From NCBI GenBank assembly GCA_045130235.1, contig JBGUPJ010000047.1:1-41016 (forward strand): 41,016 nt of DNA, written 5' to 3'. Of the stretch, positions 25,344 to 33,882 are shown one piece after another. The number at the start of each line of letters is the position of its first letter. Position 1 is the first letter of the stretch. Position numbers and translations under genes: made by a program. A model generated the notes under the pieces. That model worked only from the letters and a program-made list of their open reading frames with translations, was not told the origin of the DNA and searched no databases. The DNA is from UBA1756 sp045130235 (lineage in GTDB: Bacteria > Bacteroidota > Bacteroidia > Bacteroidales > WCHB1-69).

Positions 25344-27710
25344 ATGAAGCACCTCAATAAAATTGCTTATATTTTCATTTTCAGTATTTTAGCATTTGCC
25401 TCTGATGGATTTGCCCAGCACTTGACTGGCACACATCCTGCCAGTTATGAGAGCGTGTTGATGTTCTCCCCTATTAACGAGGCGGTAGTAGCACCAGCTG
25501 ATGCTGATTTTATTTCCGCAGCCGTAAACAACCACGACAAAAGCGGGATGTATGTCATCGCACAATTAAAAGATGTGGATTTAAGTCCTGTTAACTCAGG
25601 AAGTTGGGAAGAACTGGAAGATGGAACGATGATTTGGAGAATCCAGATTACGAGTCCGGATGCGAGAGGTTTGGCTCTGCATTTTGACCGGTTCAACTTG
25701 CCAGTGGGCGGTCGGTTTTATGTGTATGATGAAGACCGCACCCAGCTTTTGGGCGGTTTTTCAGAGTTGGATAATACGGATGACAAAGGTTATTCCATTG
25801 GTATGATTGTCGGCCACACGCTGATTGCGGAGTATGTGGCGCCCGCACTGATGACTCCAGGTGAGAAAAAGGCCATTCTGAACACAGAAATCATAGTTCC
25901 TGACATCCATATCTCACAGGTTTCCTATATTTTCCGTGGAGTTGATGATTTTGAACATGCCAAAGACATTGGCGACAGTGACAATTGCGAGGTGAATGTC
26001 AACTGTCCGGAAGGTGACGACTGGCAGATGCAGAAACGGTCGGTGGTGCGTATTTATGTAGTAGAAGGAAATTCGGGAGGCTGGTGCACCGGCACGCTCA
26101 TCAACAATTTGGCCAACGACGGGACGCCGTACATTCTGACGGCCAACCACTGCGGACCGAACGCGACGGCGGCTAACTTCAACCAATGGCGTTTTTATTT
26201 CAACTTGGAATATACCACCTGCACGGGCACCACGGTACAGTCGTCATCGCAGTACCGCACGGGTTGTTCCAAGATAGCCTACGGCAGCATCAATGGCGGT
26301 TCCGACTTCTTCTTGTTGCAGCTCAACCAGGCCCCCGACAACTCATGGAATCCGATTTATGCCGGTTGGCGGCGCGACAACACGGCAGCCACCACAGCCA
26401 CTGGCATTCACCATCCGGCTGGTGACGTGAAGAAAATCTCCTCTTCTACAACCATTTCCACCGGTTCTTACTCTGGATGTGCCTCCAGCGCCCACTGGCG
26501 CATCACCGACTGGCGGCAAACGACCACCAACCGCGGTGTCACTGAAGGAGGTTCCTCTGGTTCAGCGCTTTTCGACCAAGACGGTTATCTCGTAGGCACC
26601 CTGACCGGTGGAGCAGCCACCTGCAGCAACCCCCATAATGACTATTATGGAAAGATGTCGTATCACTGGGATCAGAACGGCAGCGCCAACGACCAGCAGC
26701 TTAAACCCTGGCTCGACCCCAACAACACGGGAAGCAACACCTGCCCTATGTATGACCCCAACGATCCGGACAACCCGATTGACCCGGGCAATCCCGACAA
26801 TCCGGATGACCCGGACAATCCAGATGATCCAGATAACCCTGATGATCCAGACGATCCGGACACTCCCATCATTCCTGGCAATTGCCACAAACTGCACTAT
26901 CCCCTTAATGGCACGCTCACTTTGTACCGCACCCCCGACAATGGGTATCTGACGGGAACCAACACCTACGGCGACTTGGCCAAAGCTGATTATTTCCAGA
27001 AAGATAGCACATTAGAATATCTTGTCAATTTGAAAATGAATGTAGGTGTTGCTAATGGAAACGGCAACATCACTTTCTGCATTTGGGCAGACAATAATGG
27101 GCAGCCTGGCGCATTGATTGCCAGCAAAACGGTATCTATCAGCACGGTAGCATCGCAATGCTACACCGAGAACGACTCGCAGATGCCTACCTCCTACCCG
27201 CAGTTCAAACGTCGTTACGTCTGCCAGTTCTCCCCGTCTGTTCCCATCAGTGGCAATTTCTTCGCTGGCTACACTGTTCCTACCAGCGGTCAGTTCGCAC
27301 TGGTGACCAACAGTCAAAACCAGGCGGCCAACACGGGTTGGGAGATGAGAAGCGACTCTTCTTGGGTTGAATACTCCGACCCCTCATCATGGGGAATTTC
27401 CCTTACCCATGCTCTCTTCCCGCAATTGTGCGACAATGCTGAAACCAATGATATTGAGGAGTATGACAACTCCAGCGTCATCTATCCCAACCCCACTACA
27501 GGCATCGTCAACATCCGCCTTGCTGACGGAGAAGCCGACAATGCCATTGTCAAGGTATTCGACATGAACGGCAAGTTAGTCAATCTGGCTCCCGTCCAAA
27601 ACGGCGACCAGATCACCCTCAACCTTTCCTCTATGAGAAGCGGACTCTACCTTATCTCCATTCAAACTGCCAACCAAACCATCACCAAGAAAATTTCACT
27701 CATCAAATAA
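25344..27710 (+). CDS. T9SS-exported trypsin-like protease with Asp/Pro linker
   Basis: A 788-residue secreted serine protease of the lysyl-endopeptidase-like branch of family S1. The signal peptide ends at FASDGFAQ and a propeptide-like region reaches about residue 210. The catalytic domain has His269 (TANHCG), Asp321 (GGSDFFLLQL) and Ser405 (GGSSGSALF). A 38-residue Asp/Pro/Asn repeat linker follows (about 471-508), then a beta-rich domain of unknown role (about 513-700) and a type A T9SS sorting domain (IYPNPTTG, VFDMNGK, SGLYLISI, ending KKISLIK). Cleavage after Lys is suggested only by family resemblance. The next gene, 17 bp downstream, encodes a related protease without the linker and extra domain. 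Confidence 0.9.
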   Translation: MKHLNKIAYIFIFSILAFASDGFAQHLTGTHPASYESVLMFSPINEAVVAPADADFISAAVNNHDKSGMYVIAQLKDVDLSPVNSGSWEELEDGTMIWRIQITSPDARGLALHFDRFNLPVGGRFYVYDEDRTQLLGGFSELDNTDDKGYSIGMIVGHTLIAEYVAPALMTPGEKKAILNTEIIVPDIHISQVSYIFRGVDDFEHAKDIGDSDNCEVNVNCPEGDDWQMQKRSVVRIYVVEGNSGGWCTGTLINNLANDGTPYILTANHCGPNATAANFNQWRFYFNLEYTTCTGTTVQSSSQYRTGCSKIAYGSINGGSDFFLLQLNQAPDNSWNPIYAGWRRDNTAATTATGIHHPAGDVKKISSSTTISTGSYSGCASSAHWRITDWRQTTTNRGVTEGGSSGSALFDQDGYLVGTLTGGAATCSNPHNDYYGKMSYHWDQNGSANDQQLKPWLDPNNTGSNTCPMYDPNDPDNPIDPGNPDNPDDPDNPDDPDNPDDPDDPDTPIIPGNCHKLHYPLNGTLTLYRTPDNGYLTGTNTYGDLAKADYFQKDSTLEYLVNLKMNVGVANGNGNITFCIWADNNGQPGALIASKTVSISTVASQCYTENDSQMPTSYPQFKRRYVCQFSPSVPISGNFFAGYTVPTSGQFALVTNSQNQAANTGWEMRSDSSWVEYSDPSSWGISLTHALFPQLCDNAETNDIEEYDNSSVIYPNPTTGIVNIRLADGEADNAIVKVFDMNGKLVNLAPVQNGDQITLNLSSMRSGLYLISIQTANQTITKKISLIK
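26754..26867 (+). repeat. Asp-Pro-Asn/Asp repeat linker (coding)
   Basis: 114 bp encode 38 residues of DPDNP and DPDDP repeats. This is a flexible acidic linker between the protease and downstream domain of a T9SS protein. Short imperfect DNA repeats (GATCCAGA, GACAATCC) make it prone to length change. Confidence 0.9.
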
Positions 27711-27727
27711 TCAAAACACAGAAAACA

Positions 27728-29368
27728 ATGAAGAAACTTTTACCCATTTGCATAGCAGTTGTGCTGTGCGTTTTTGGAACAAGAGTCATGGCTCAGATGA
27801 GTTATGGCGGGGAACCTCAATCCTTCAAACTTACCCTTTCAGAGAATGTCCCCACTATTGATGTTGAGGCATTGGATGTGGAAGCCCTGTTAGCAGAAGA
27901 CGCCTCCATTGAAGGCAAAAATCATCCTCTGCGTATTGGTGTCACCAAAGATGTGATGTACACCAACTATAACTCAGGCCGCATCGACCTGCTTCCCGAC
28001 GGTTCGAAAATCTGGAGACTGAAATTTCACATGGAAGGCGCTACCTTTACCTCAATGAACTTCTCCACTTTTGAAATTCCGAATGGTGCTGAATTATATC
28101 TTTACACACCTGATAGAGAATATGTTATTGGCAAATTCACCAATGCCAACCTCATGGAAGACGGCACCTTCTATCCGCAGGAGATGCCCGGCGACGAGAT
28201 TATTGTAGAATACTACGAGCCCGCCAATGCAGCCTTTGCCGGCAAGTTAGTGATTGACCAGATTTCGCAGGGTTACTATGATTTCTTCCACATTTACAGA
28301 GATGAAAAGGAGGAAAAAGGTGGTTTAGGCGATGCTGAAGGCACCTGTCACCCCAACGCCATCTGCTACGATGCCACTTGGCACGACCAGATTCAGTCAG
28401 TAGTATGCTACACCATGACCAGCGGCCAATATGTTTACATGTGCTCCGGTGCAATGGTCAACAACACAGCTCGCGACGGCAAGCAGTATCTGCTTTCTGC
28501 CAACCACTGCTATGAATCCGGTACATGGAGGTTCTACTTCAACTATCAGGCCACCACGTGCACTGGCAATAATGGTTCCATCCTCAAAACCGCCACTGGC
28601 TACTCGCTGAAGGCAAAAGACGATGGCAACACCAGCTCTGACTTCATGCTGGTGGAAATCACGGGTACTATCAACCCCAGCTACAATGTGTTCCTCGCTG
28701 GCTGGACGAATGTTACCACAGTTCCTTCCAACCCGACGGATTGCGGCGCCATCCATCATCCTGGTGGAGACATCAAGAAATTCAGCGTTCCCCAGCACAT
28801 CAACAATGGGGCCACCTCTGGTTACGGCAAATTCTGGCTCGCCAACTGGGCTACCGCCACGGGTGCCACCGAGCAGGGTTCCTCCGGTTCTCCGCTCTTC
28901 AACAAGGACAAACTGATTGTAGGCCAGTTGTATGCAGGTTCCAGTAGCTGCACCAACCCCACCGGTTGGGATTTGTACGGCAAACTCTCCAACTCGTGGA
29001 CCAACAACAACAACAGCAGCAATGCCAAGAAGTTGAAACCGTGGTTGGACCCCAACAACACTGGCGTCACCTCATTACAGGGCGAGTACCTCAACACTGT
29101 GGGTATCAATAACTACACGCAGGTAGTGGATGCCCTGAATGTTCATCCCAACCCGAACAGCGGTATCATGACCATCAGTGGTGCTTTCACGGAAGGCGAA
29201 GGTGTTTGCAGAGTGTACGACATGCTGGGCAACCTCGTGATGAACCGCAACATCACGTTGGCTCCTGAATTCACCCTGAACCTCAACCAGCTGACTCCTG
29301 GCATGTACATGCTGGAAATCAACGGTAACAACCGTACTTCACGCGCTAAAATCATCATTTCCAAATAA
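27728..29368 (+). CDS. Second T9SS-exported trypsin-like protease
   Basis: A 546-residue secreted S1-type serine protease. The signal peptide (MKKLLPICIAVVLCVFG..VMAQ) is followed by a propeptide-like region to about residue 205. The catalytic triad is visible as His260 (SANHCY), Asp305 (SSDFMLVEI) and Ser386 (GSSGSPLF). A type A T9SS sorting domain begins near residue 470 (VHPNPNSG, VYDMLGN, TPGMYMLEI, ending RAKIIISK). It shares the order of domains with the upstream protease but lacks the acidic linker and extra beta domain. Its stop codon shares one base with the wbqC start (TAATG). Confidence 0.9.
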   Translation: MKKLLPICIAVVLCVFGTRVMAQMSYGGEPQSFKLTLSENVPTIDVEALDVEALLAEDASIEGKNHPLRIGVTKDVMYTNYNSGRIDLLPDGSKIWRLKFHMEGATFTSMNFSTFEIPNGAELYLYTPDREYVIGKFTNANLMEDGTFYPQEMPGDEIIVEYYEPANAAFAGKLVIDQISQGYYDFFHIYRDEKEEKGGLGDAEGTCHPNAICYDATWHDQIQSVVCYTMTSGQYVYMCSGAMVNNTARDGKQYLLSANHCYESGTWRFYFNYQATTCTGNNGSILKTATGYSLKAKDDGNTSSDFMLVEITGTINPSYNVFLAGWTNVTTVPSNPTDCGAIHHPGGDIKKFSVPQHINNGATSGYGKFWLANWATATGATEQGSSGSPLFNKDKLIVGQLYAGSSSCTNPTGWDLYGKLSNSWTNNNNSSNAKKLKPWLDPNNTGVTSLQGEYLNTVGINNYTQVVDALNVHPNPNSGIMTISGAFTEGEGVCRVYDMLGNLVMNRNITLAPEFTLNLNQLTPGMYMLEINGNNRTSRAKIIISK

Positions 29369-29994
29369 TGAACACGGAGAAAATCGTCCTCTCGACGGCT
29401 TATCTCCCCACCATCGAATACTTCGCTTTTATTGCTAAAAGCGAAGTATTTTTTATGGAGGGGTGTGAGACTTTCCAGAAGCAAAGCTACCGCAATCGGG
29501 CCTATATTATGACGGCGCATGGGGTGCAGTCGTTGATTCTGCCCACACGGCACGATACCCAGCGTTGCATCATCCGCGATGTGCGCATCGACAATAAAGA
29601 CAACTGGCAACTGAAGCATTGGCGTGCCATTGAAACCGCTTATAGTGGCACGCCCTACTATTTATATTATAAGGACTTCATTGTAACTTTTTTTGAAAAA
29701 AAATATGAATTTCTTTTCGACTACAATCTTGAGCTGACTGTTTTGTTGCTCAAAATGCTGAAAATCAAGAAGACCCCCATTATTACGGAGGCCTTCGAGA
29801 AAGAGTATGAAAATCGAACAGATTTGCGTTCAGCATTGCATCCCAAGAGGGAGCGTTTTATTGAGCCTCTTCCCTACCCGCAGGTTTTTGCTGATCGTCA
29901 GCCTTTTACAGACCGAGTATCGGTAATTGACCTGTTATTTAACATTGGGCCGGAGGCGGCTGAATACCTTAATCGACTGAAGGTATTACGTTAA
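29368..29994 (+). CDS. WbqC-family protein
   Basis: A 208-residue member of the WbqC family, found beside polysaccharide and glycan loci but of unproven biochemical function. Characteristic features are LSTAYLPTIEYFAF at the start, ETFQKQSYRNRAYI, LKHWRAIETAYSGTPYYLYYKD in the middle (around residues 84-105), and ERFIEPLPYPQVF toward the end. The start is the ATG inside the stop codon of the preceding protease gene, implying reinitiation. Two oddities: a perfect terminator-type hairpin lies within codons 17-29, and the last 26 nt overlap tail-to-tail with ftsZ. Confidence 0.88.
   Translation: MNTEKIVLSTAYLPTIEYFAFIAKSEVFFMEGCETFQKQSYRNRAYIMTAHGVQSLILPTRHDTQRCIIRDVRIDNKDNWQLKHWRAIETAYSGTPYYLYYKDFIVTFFEKKYEFLFDYNLELTVLLLKMLKIKKTPIITEAFEKEYENRTDLRSALHPKRERFIEPLPYPQVFADRQPFTDRVSVIDLLFNIGPEAAEYLNRLKVLR
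29417..29454 (+). terminator. Terminator-type hairpin inside wbqC coding sequence
   Basis: A perfect 14-bp inverted repeat (29417-29430 with 29437-29450) has a 6-nt loop and is followed by six T residues (29449-29454). It meets the textbook definition of a rho-independent terminator. It lies about 50 nt into wbqC, and the residues it encodes align with the normal WbqC N-terminal region, so it is genuinely coding. Confidence 0.85.
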
Positions 29995-31639
29995 AAAACA
30001 CCGAATTTGAGTAGCTGGCTTGTGGAATCACATTACCGGGAGAGGTAATGTGAGCCACCCGTTCGGCCTGCACTGAGGACACCTCTTGCATACGGCGATA
30101 CGTGGGCTTCTCCAAAAGTTCACGGTAGGATTGGTCATCATCATAGATGTCATCGTTGTGGTCGGGGGAGAGCGTTACCGTATTATGGGAGGTGCTGATG
30201 TCGATGACAACAGGCTGTGCGTCGGCGTGAGGCTCTACGGTCTGAACCGGTTGTACGGTTTGCACAGACTGAATGGGCTGGGCCAAAAACGGGAATTGGT
30301 CGGCTGGATTGGTAAAGCCATCGGCGATAGGTTTCTGATAAGAATCGGTGGTGGGGGTACTGCCGAAAAGATCCGGCTGCTGACCCTCATTTTTTGAGTC
30401 CGAACCCGCACCCGAATCAAAAGTATCGGTGGAGGGTGAGTTAATATTGGTGATGTCTATAGTCGGAGTGGGGGTAGAAGGAACGGGAGAGGTGAAAGAT
30501 CCAAAAGAAGAATCAGGAGTAACGGCTTCTGGCTCTTGCTCTGATTTTTTGTCAGTAATCGTGATGATTCCGTCATCGTTGGAACCGTCGAATTTCTGTT
30601 TCAACTTATTATTGATCTCATCTTCAATGGAGAAAGAGCCGGGGGCGCTCCATTTATCATGCTTTCCCTGACGGGTATAATTGGTGATGATGACCGACAG
30701 TTTGATTTTGTCGCCAAGGTCTTTTTCGGCGGCGTGGCCCCAGATGACATTGGTGTCGTCGTTTCTGTACTTGTCGAACTCTTGTGAGAGTTTCTTTAAT
30801 TCTGACACTTTCAATTCGTTACCTTCACCGTAGCGCACGAAGAAGAGGAAGTTTTGGGCGCTGTCGATGGCGGCGTCATCGATGAGGGAGCAGGTCATGG
30901 CTTCGCTGACGACCTTTTCGATACGGTCTTCGCCGCTGGCTTCTGCGAGGCCGAGCATCGCTTCGCCGCTATCCTTCATAATGGTAAGGATATCGTTGAA
31001 ATCAACATTCTGATAACCATCGAGGGTGATAAGTTCGGCGATACACTTGACGGCATTTTTCAGCACATCGTCGGCATAGCCGAGGGCGACGCGGAGGGTC
31101 TCATCCTCATAGATATCCATAATTTTTTGGTTTTGGATGATGATGAGGGAGTCCACATACTTTTTCAGTTCTTCGATACCCTTGTCGGCCTTGTCGAAGC
31201 TTTTCTTTCCTTCGAGGTCGTAGGGGTAGGTAACGACGGCGATGGTGAGGATACCCATTTCGCGGGCGATTTTAGCCACCACGGGAGATGCGCCCGTGCC
31301 GGTACCTTTGCCCATGCCGGCGGTGATGAAGAGCATTTTGGTTTCGCTTCCGATAATGTCACGGATGGCCTGTTCGCTCTCGACGGCCAATCTCTCAGCC
31401 TCTTTCGGGTTAGCACCTGCGCCGAGTCCGGTGTCGCCGAACACGAGTTTAGTGGGGACCTCGTTCCGTTCGACGGCCATCTTATCGGTATTGCAGACGA
31501 GGAAGTCAACGCCCACGATACCTTCTTTATACATGTGTTGAACGGCATTGTTGCCGGCACCGCCCACGCCGATTACTTTAATGATGGAACCTTTCTTCTG
31601 TTCTCCGTAGCTGGTTTCAAAACTGATATCTTCTAACAT
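29969..31639 (-). CDS. ftsZ: Cell division protein FtsZ
   Basis: The tubulin-like GTPase that forms the division ring. I chose the ATG at 31639 (MLEDISFE), giving 556 residues; the frame is open further upstream into ftsA. GTP-binding features are VGGAGNNAV near residue 25, the T3-like loop FGDTGLGAGANP, and the glycine-rich T4 loop at 108-116, which reads GMGKGTGTG with Lys111 where the family has Gly. The T7 region NVDFNDILTIMKDSGEAMLG is normal. A long disordered Pro/Ser/Thr/Asp linker (about 330-505) leads to a C-terminal-peptide-like ELLEKPTYRRM (ending 517), followed by 39 further residues. It is third in ftsQ-ftsA-ftsZ and overlaps wbqC tail-to-tail by 26 nt. Confidence 0.95.
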   Translation of the reverse strand: MLEDISFETSYGEQKKGSIIKVIGVGGAGNNAVQHMYKEGIVGVDFLVCNTDKMAVERNEVPTKLVFGDTGLGAGANPKEAERLAVESEQAIRDIIGSETKMLFITAGMGKGTGTGASPVVAKIAREMGILTIAVVTYPYDLEGKKSFDKADKGIEELKKYVDSLIIIQNQKIMDIYEDETLRVALGYADDVLKNAVKCIAELITLDGYQNVDFNDILTIMKDSGEAMLGLAEASGEDRIEKVVSEAMTCSLIDDAAIDSAQNFLFFVRYGEGNELKVSELKKLSQEFDKYRNDDTNVIWGHAAEKDLGDKIKLSVIITNYTRQGKHDKWSAPGSFSIEDEINNKLKQKFDGSNDDGIITITDKKSEQEPEAVTPDSSFGSFTSPVPSTPTPTIDITNINSPSTDTFDSGAGSDSKNEGQQPDLFGSTPTTDSYQKPIADGFTNPADQFPFLAQPIQSVQTVQPVQTVEPHADAQPVVIDISTSHNTVTLSPDHNDDIYDDDQSYRELLEKPTYRRMQEVSSVQAERVAHITSPGNVIPQASYSNSVFFNVIPSVD

Positions 31640-31667
31640 AATTTCTTTCTTTCTAACGATAATAGAT

Positions 31668-33014
31668 TTAGTTGATGCCATCTCTAGTCGGCATGGCAAT
31701 GAATCTTTTGAAAAAATTGGTTACTTCTTCAAAGAATGAGCTATCTTGTTTTCCGTTCTTCTCTTTCTTTACCTTTTTGTCGGGTTTCTGTCTTGGGTCC
31801 TCTGTCTCTTCAGGTTCGAAATCTTCCTGAACAGCGGTGGGATCGGAGAGACATCCGAGGCGCAGAAGACCGAGTGCGGTGGAGCAGGAGGGAGATTTGA
31901 GAGAATTATCGATCGTGCTTGCCAGTCCGTAGATGGGGTAACCGACGCGGGTACGGCGCTGGAGGATAAATTCGGTGAGGCTGGGGAGGTTTTTGAGTTG
32001 TGAGCCGCCGCCGGTGAGCACGACGGTGCGGACGGAATTGGCGTAGCCGGAGTCGTCGATGGCGCGTTTGATAGGTTTGAGGATATCCTCGGCTACGCGG
32101 GCGTTGATGACGGTGGCGAGGTCGCGTTCGCTGATTTTGAGCGACTGGCCGAAGCCCGAGCTGTCGGGGATGGTGATGTAGTTGTTGGGGTTGGCCATTT
32201 CGGGCAGGCAGTTGCCGTGGTTAATCTTGAGGTATTCGGCCTGTTCGACGGGAATGGGGATGTTCTCGATGTCGGTAGTGATGGCCTGACTGCCAACTGG
32301 GATGACCTTGACATATACGGGTGATCCCTTATGGTAGATGACGAGGTCGCTGGTGCCGCCTCCGATGTCGATGAGGGCCACGCCGTTCATTTTCTCTTGT
32401 TCGGAGAGGCACACGTCGCCGGAGGCGATAGGCTCTAACATGAGCTGTTTAGTTTGCAGGCCTGCGCCGGTGACGCTGAAGGTGATGCGTTTCACCTCCT
32501 CCACGTCGCCTGTGACCACTTGGTAGTAGCCGATGAGGTGTTGGCAGAGGGTGCCCACGGGGTCTGGGAGATGTTTGCCTTCCACCTCATAATACTGGGG
32601 AATGACGGTAATCACCTCTGCATTTTTCACGTTCATCTGTCGGAGCTGGCTGAGCATATTCTCCACCTCCTCTTCGGTCACCATCTTGTTGAGGCCGTCG
32701 GGGCGCAAGGAGCTGTTGGTACAGCCCACGCTCTTGATGTGGCGACCTGCCACGCCGACATAGACTTCGCTGACCGGCTCGTCGATGCTGGACACCAGCT
32801 GGTTGAGGGCGACTTTGATGTCCTCGATGGTCCGGCCGGGACGGAACACGCGGCCGTTTTCCACGCCGGTGGACTGACTTTTGCCGTAGCCACACACATC
32901 GACTTTTCCGTCGCTATGGATAAAACCAGCGACCATCAGGATTTTGGTGGTACCGATATCGAGCCCCACGACCAGTTTGAGGGCAGAGGATTGAGATTGT
33001 ATATTGTTGTCCAT
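31668..33014 (-). CDS. ftsA: Cell division protein FtsA
   Basis: An actin-like ATPase that tethers FtsZ filaments to the membrane. It has 448 residues. The phosphate-1 motif is GLDIGTTKI near residue 18; phosphate-2 is ALIDIGGGTSDLVIY around 225-240; and the adenosine-binding motif is VVLTGGGSQL. A charged Glu/Lys-rich linker after about residue 395 leads to a C-terminal amphipathic helix (FFEEVTNFFKRF), the expected membrane-targeting element. It lies 18 bp after ftsQ and 28 bp before ftsZ. Confidence 0.96.
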   Translation of the reverse strand: MDNNIQSQSSALKLVVGLDIGTTKILMVAGFIHSDGKVDVCGYGKSQSTGVENGRVFRPGRTIEDIKVALNQLVSSIDEPVSEVYVGVAGRHIKSVGCTNSSLRPDGLNKMVTEEEVENMLSQLRQMNVKNAEVITVIPQYYEVEGKHLPDPVGTLCQHLIGYYQVVTGDVEEVKRITFSVTGAGLQTKQLMLEPIASGDVCLSEQEKMNGVALIDIGGGTSDLVIYHKGSPVYVKVIPVGSQAITTDIENIPIPVEQAEYLKINHGNCLPEMANPNNYITIPDSSGFGQSLKISERDLATVINARVAEDILKPIKRAIDDSGYANSVRTVVLTGGGSQLKNLPSLTEFILQRRTRVGYPIYGLASTIDNSLKSPSCSTALGLLRLGCLSDPTAVQEDFEPEETEDPRQKPDKKVKKEKNGKQDSSFFEEVTNFFKRFIAMPTRDGIN

Positions 33015-33032
33015 AAAAAGGTTAATTGGTTT

Positions 33033-33776
33033 CTATTTTACTGCGTAAATTCTGTTTTTGAAGCGAAGGTCGAGTGATTGGTAGGAGCCGGCATCGAGGA
33101 GACCTTGGGAGTAGGCGGCATCGAGATTCGCGAGTTTTTCGGAGAGGTTGTCTGCATTACCCAAGAGAATAGTATGTCCGCCGAGTACGCTATAAAGCTC
33201 AATCTGGCCGTCAGGTCTCACGAAGATTTCGGGGTACTGTGCGGCATAATTACGGTTTTGGGAGATAGTTTTCGCGATGGTGTAGGCATTATGCAAAGCC
33301 GTATTCTTTTTGACGAAAGTGGATGGCTTGCAAGCGCCGACATTTCCGTTGATGATGAGCAGATTGCTACAGCGGGGGTCATCGGAAAGGAGCTGGCCAT
33401 TGTTGGCGAGTATCAGCGGAGCGCCATTTTCCGGGAATAGCAGTGCGAGCGGGGTCTTGGTCTCAATGGTGATGGTGATATAGCTACCGTTAACATTGGT
33501 GGATTTGATTCCTTTCACCCATGGATTCAGCTTCAGTGCCTGCTCAATACCCTCACGGTCGAACTTGCGTGCTTTGCGACCTATCGGGTTAGCGGGAGAT
33601 TGCAGGATAAGCTGACGTGCCTGCTGTTCCGTCACCATCGTATGGTCGTTCTTGTCGGCAATCACCACCTTCACATCCTCGCAATTGAGGTTGAAATAGC
33701 GGAACCCGGCTACCCCAACTAACACAATTGCGGCGACAAGCAGCAATAAGACAAGAATACTTTTCAGCTTCTTCAT
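33033..33776 (-). CDS. ftsQ: Cell division protein FtsQ/DivIB
   Basis: A bitopic divisome protein connecting FtsA/FtsZ-side and FtsB/FtsL-side components. It has 247 residues from the ATG at 33776: a short cytosolic KK stretch, one membrane helix (about residues 5-25, SILVLLLLVAAIVLVGVAGF), then a periplasmic POTRA-like part beginning NCEDVKVVI and a beta domain. The frame is open upstream to 33926, but the -7 element at 33882-33875 would place transcription start downstream of that, so the shorter start is preferred. It is the first gene of ftsQ-ftsA-ftsZ. murC, its usual upstream neighbour in many genomes, is absent here. Confidence 0.88.
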   Translation of the reverse strand: MKKLKSILVLLLLVAAIVLVGVAGFRYFNLNCEDVKVVIADKNDHTMVTEQQARQLILQSPANPIGRKARKFDREGIEQALKLNPWVKGIKSTNVNGSYITITIETKTPLALLFPENGAPLILANNGQLLSDDPRCSNLLIINGNVGACKPSTFVKKNTALHNAYTIAKTISQNRNYAAQYPEIFVRPDGQIELYSVLGGHTILLGNADNLSEKLANLDAAYSQGLLDAGSYQSLDLRFKNRIYAVK

Positions 33777-33874
33777 TAAAGGCAGGTATAATGGTTTGGA
33801 TTGAAGTGATGGTGATACTGGGAGTTTACTTACGGGGAACAACCACCCTCGGCAGGCAGATAATTTAGTAACTG

Positions 33875-33882
33875 CAAAGATA
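33875..33882 (-). promoter_or_regulatory. -7 element for ftsQ-ftsA-ftsZ
   Basis: The minus strand reads TATCTTTG followed by CAG (TAnnTTTG). It predicts a leader of about 90 nt before the ATG at 33776. Confidence 0.65.

Noticed and set aside
26562..26897. Ile/Val/Arg-repeat protein antisense to the Asp/Pro linker
   Set aside because: It is the reverse complement of the DPDNP repeat; low complexity only, without start-site signals.
30854..31636. 260-codon frame antisense to ftsZ
   Set aside because: It mirrors the conserved FtsZ GTPase domain and shows no independent features.
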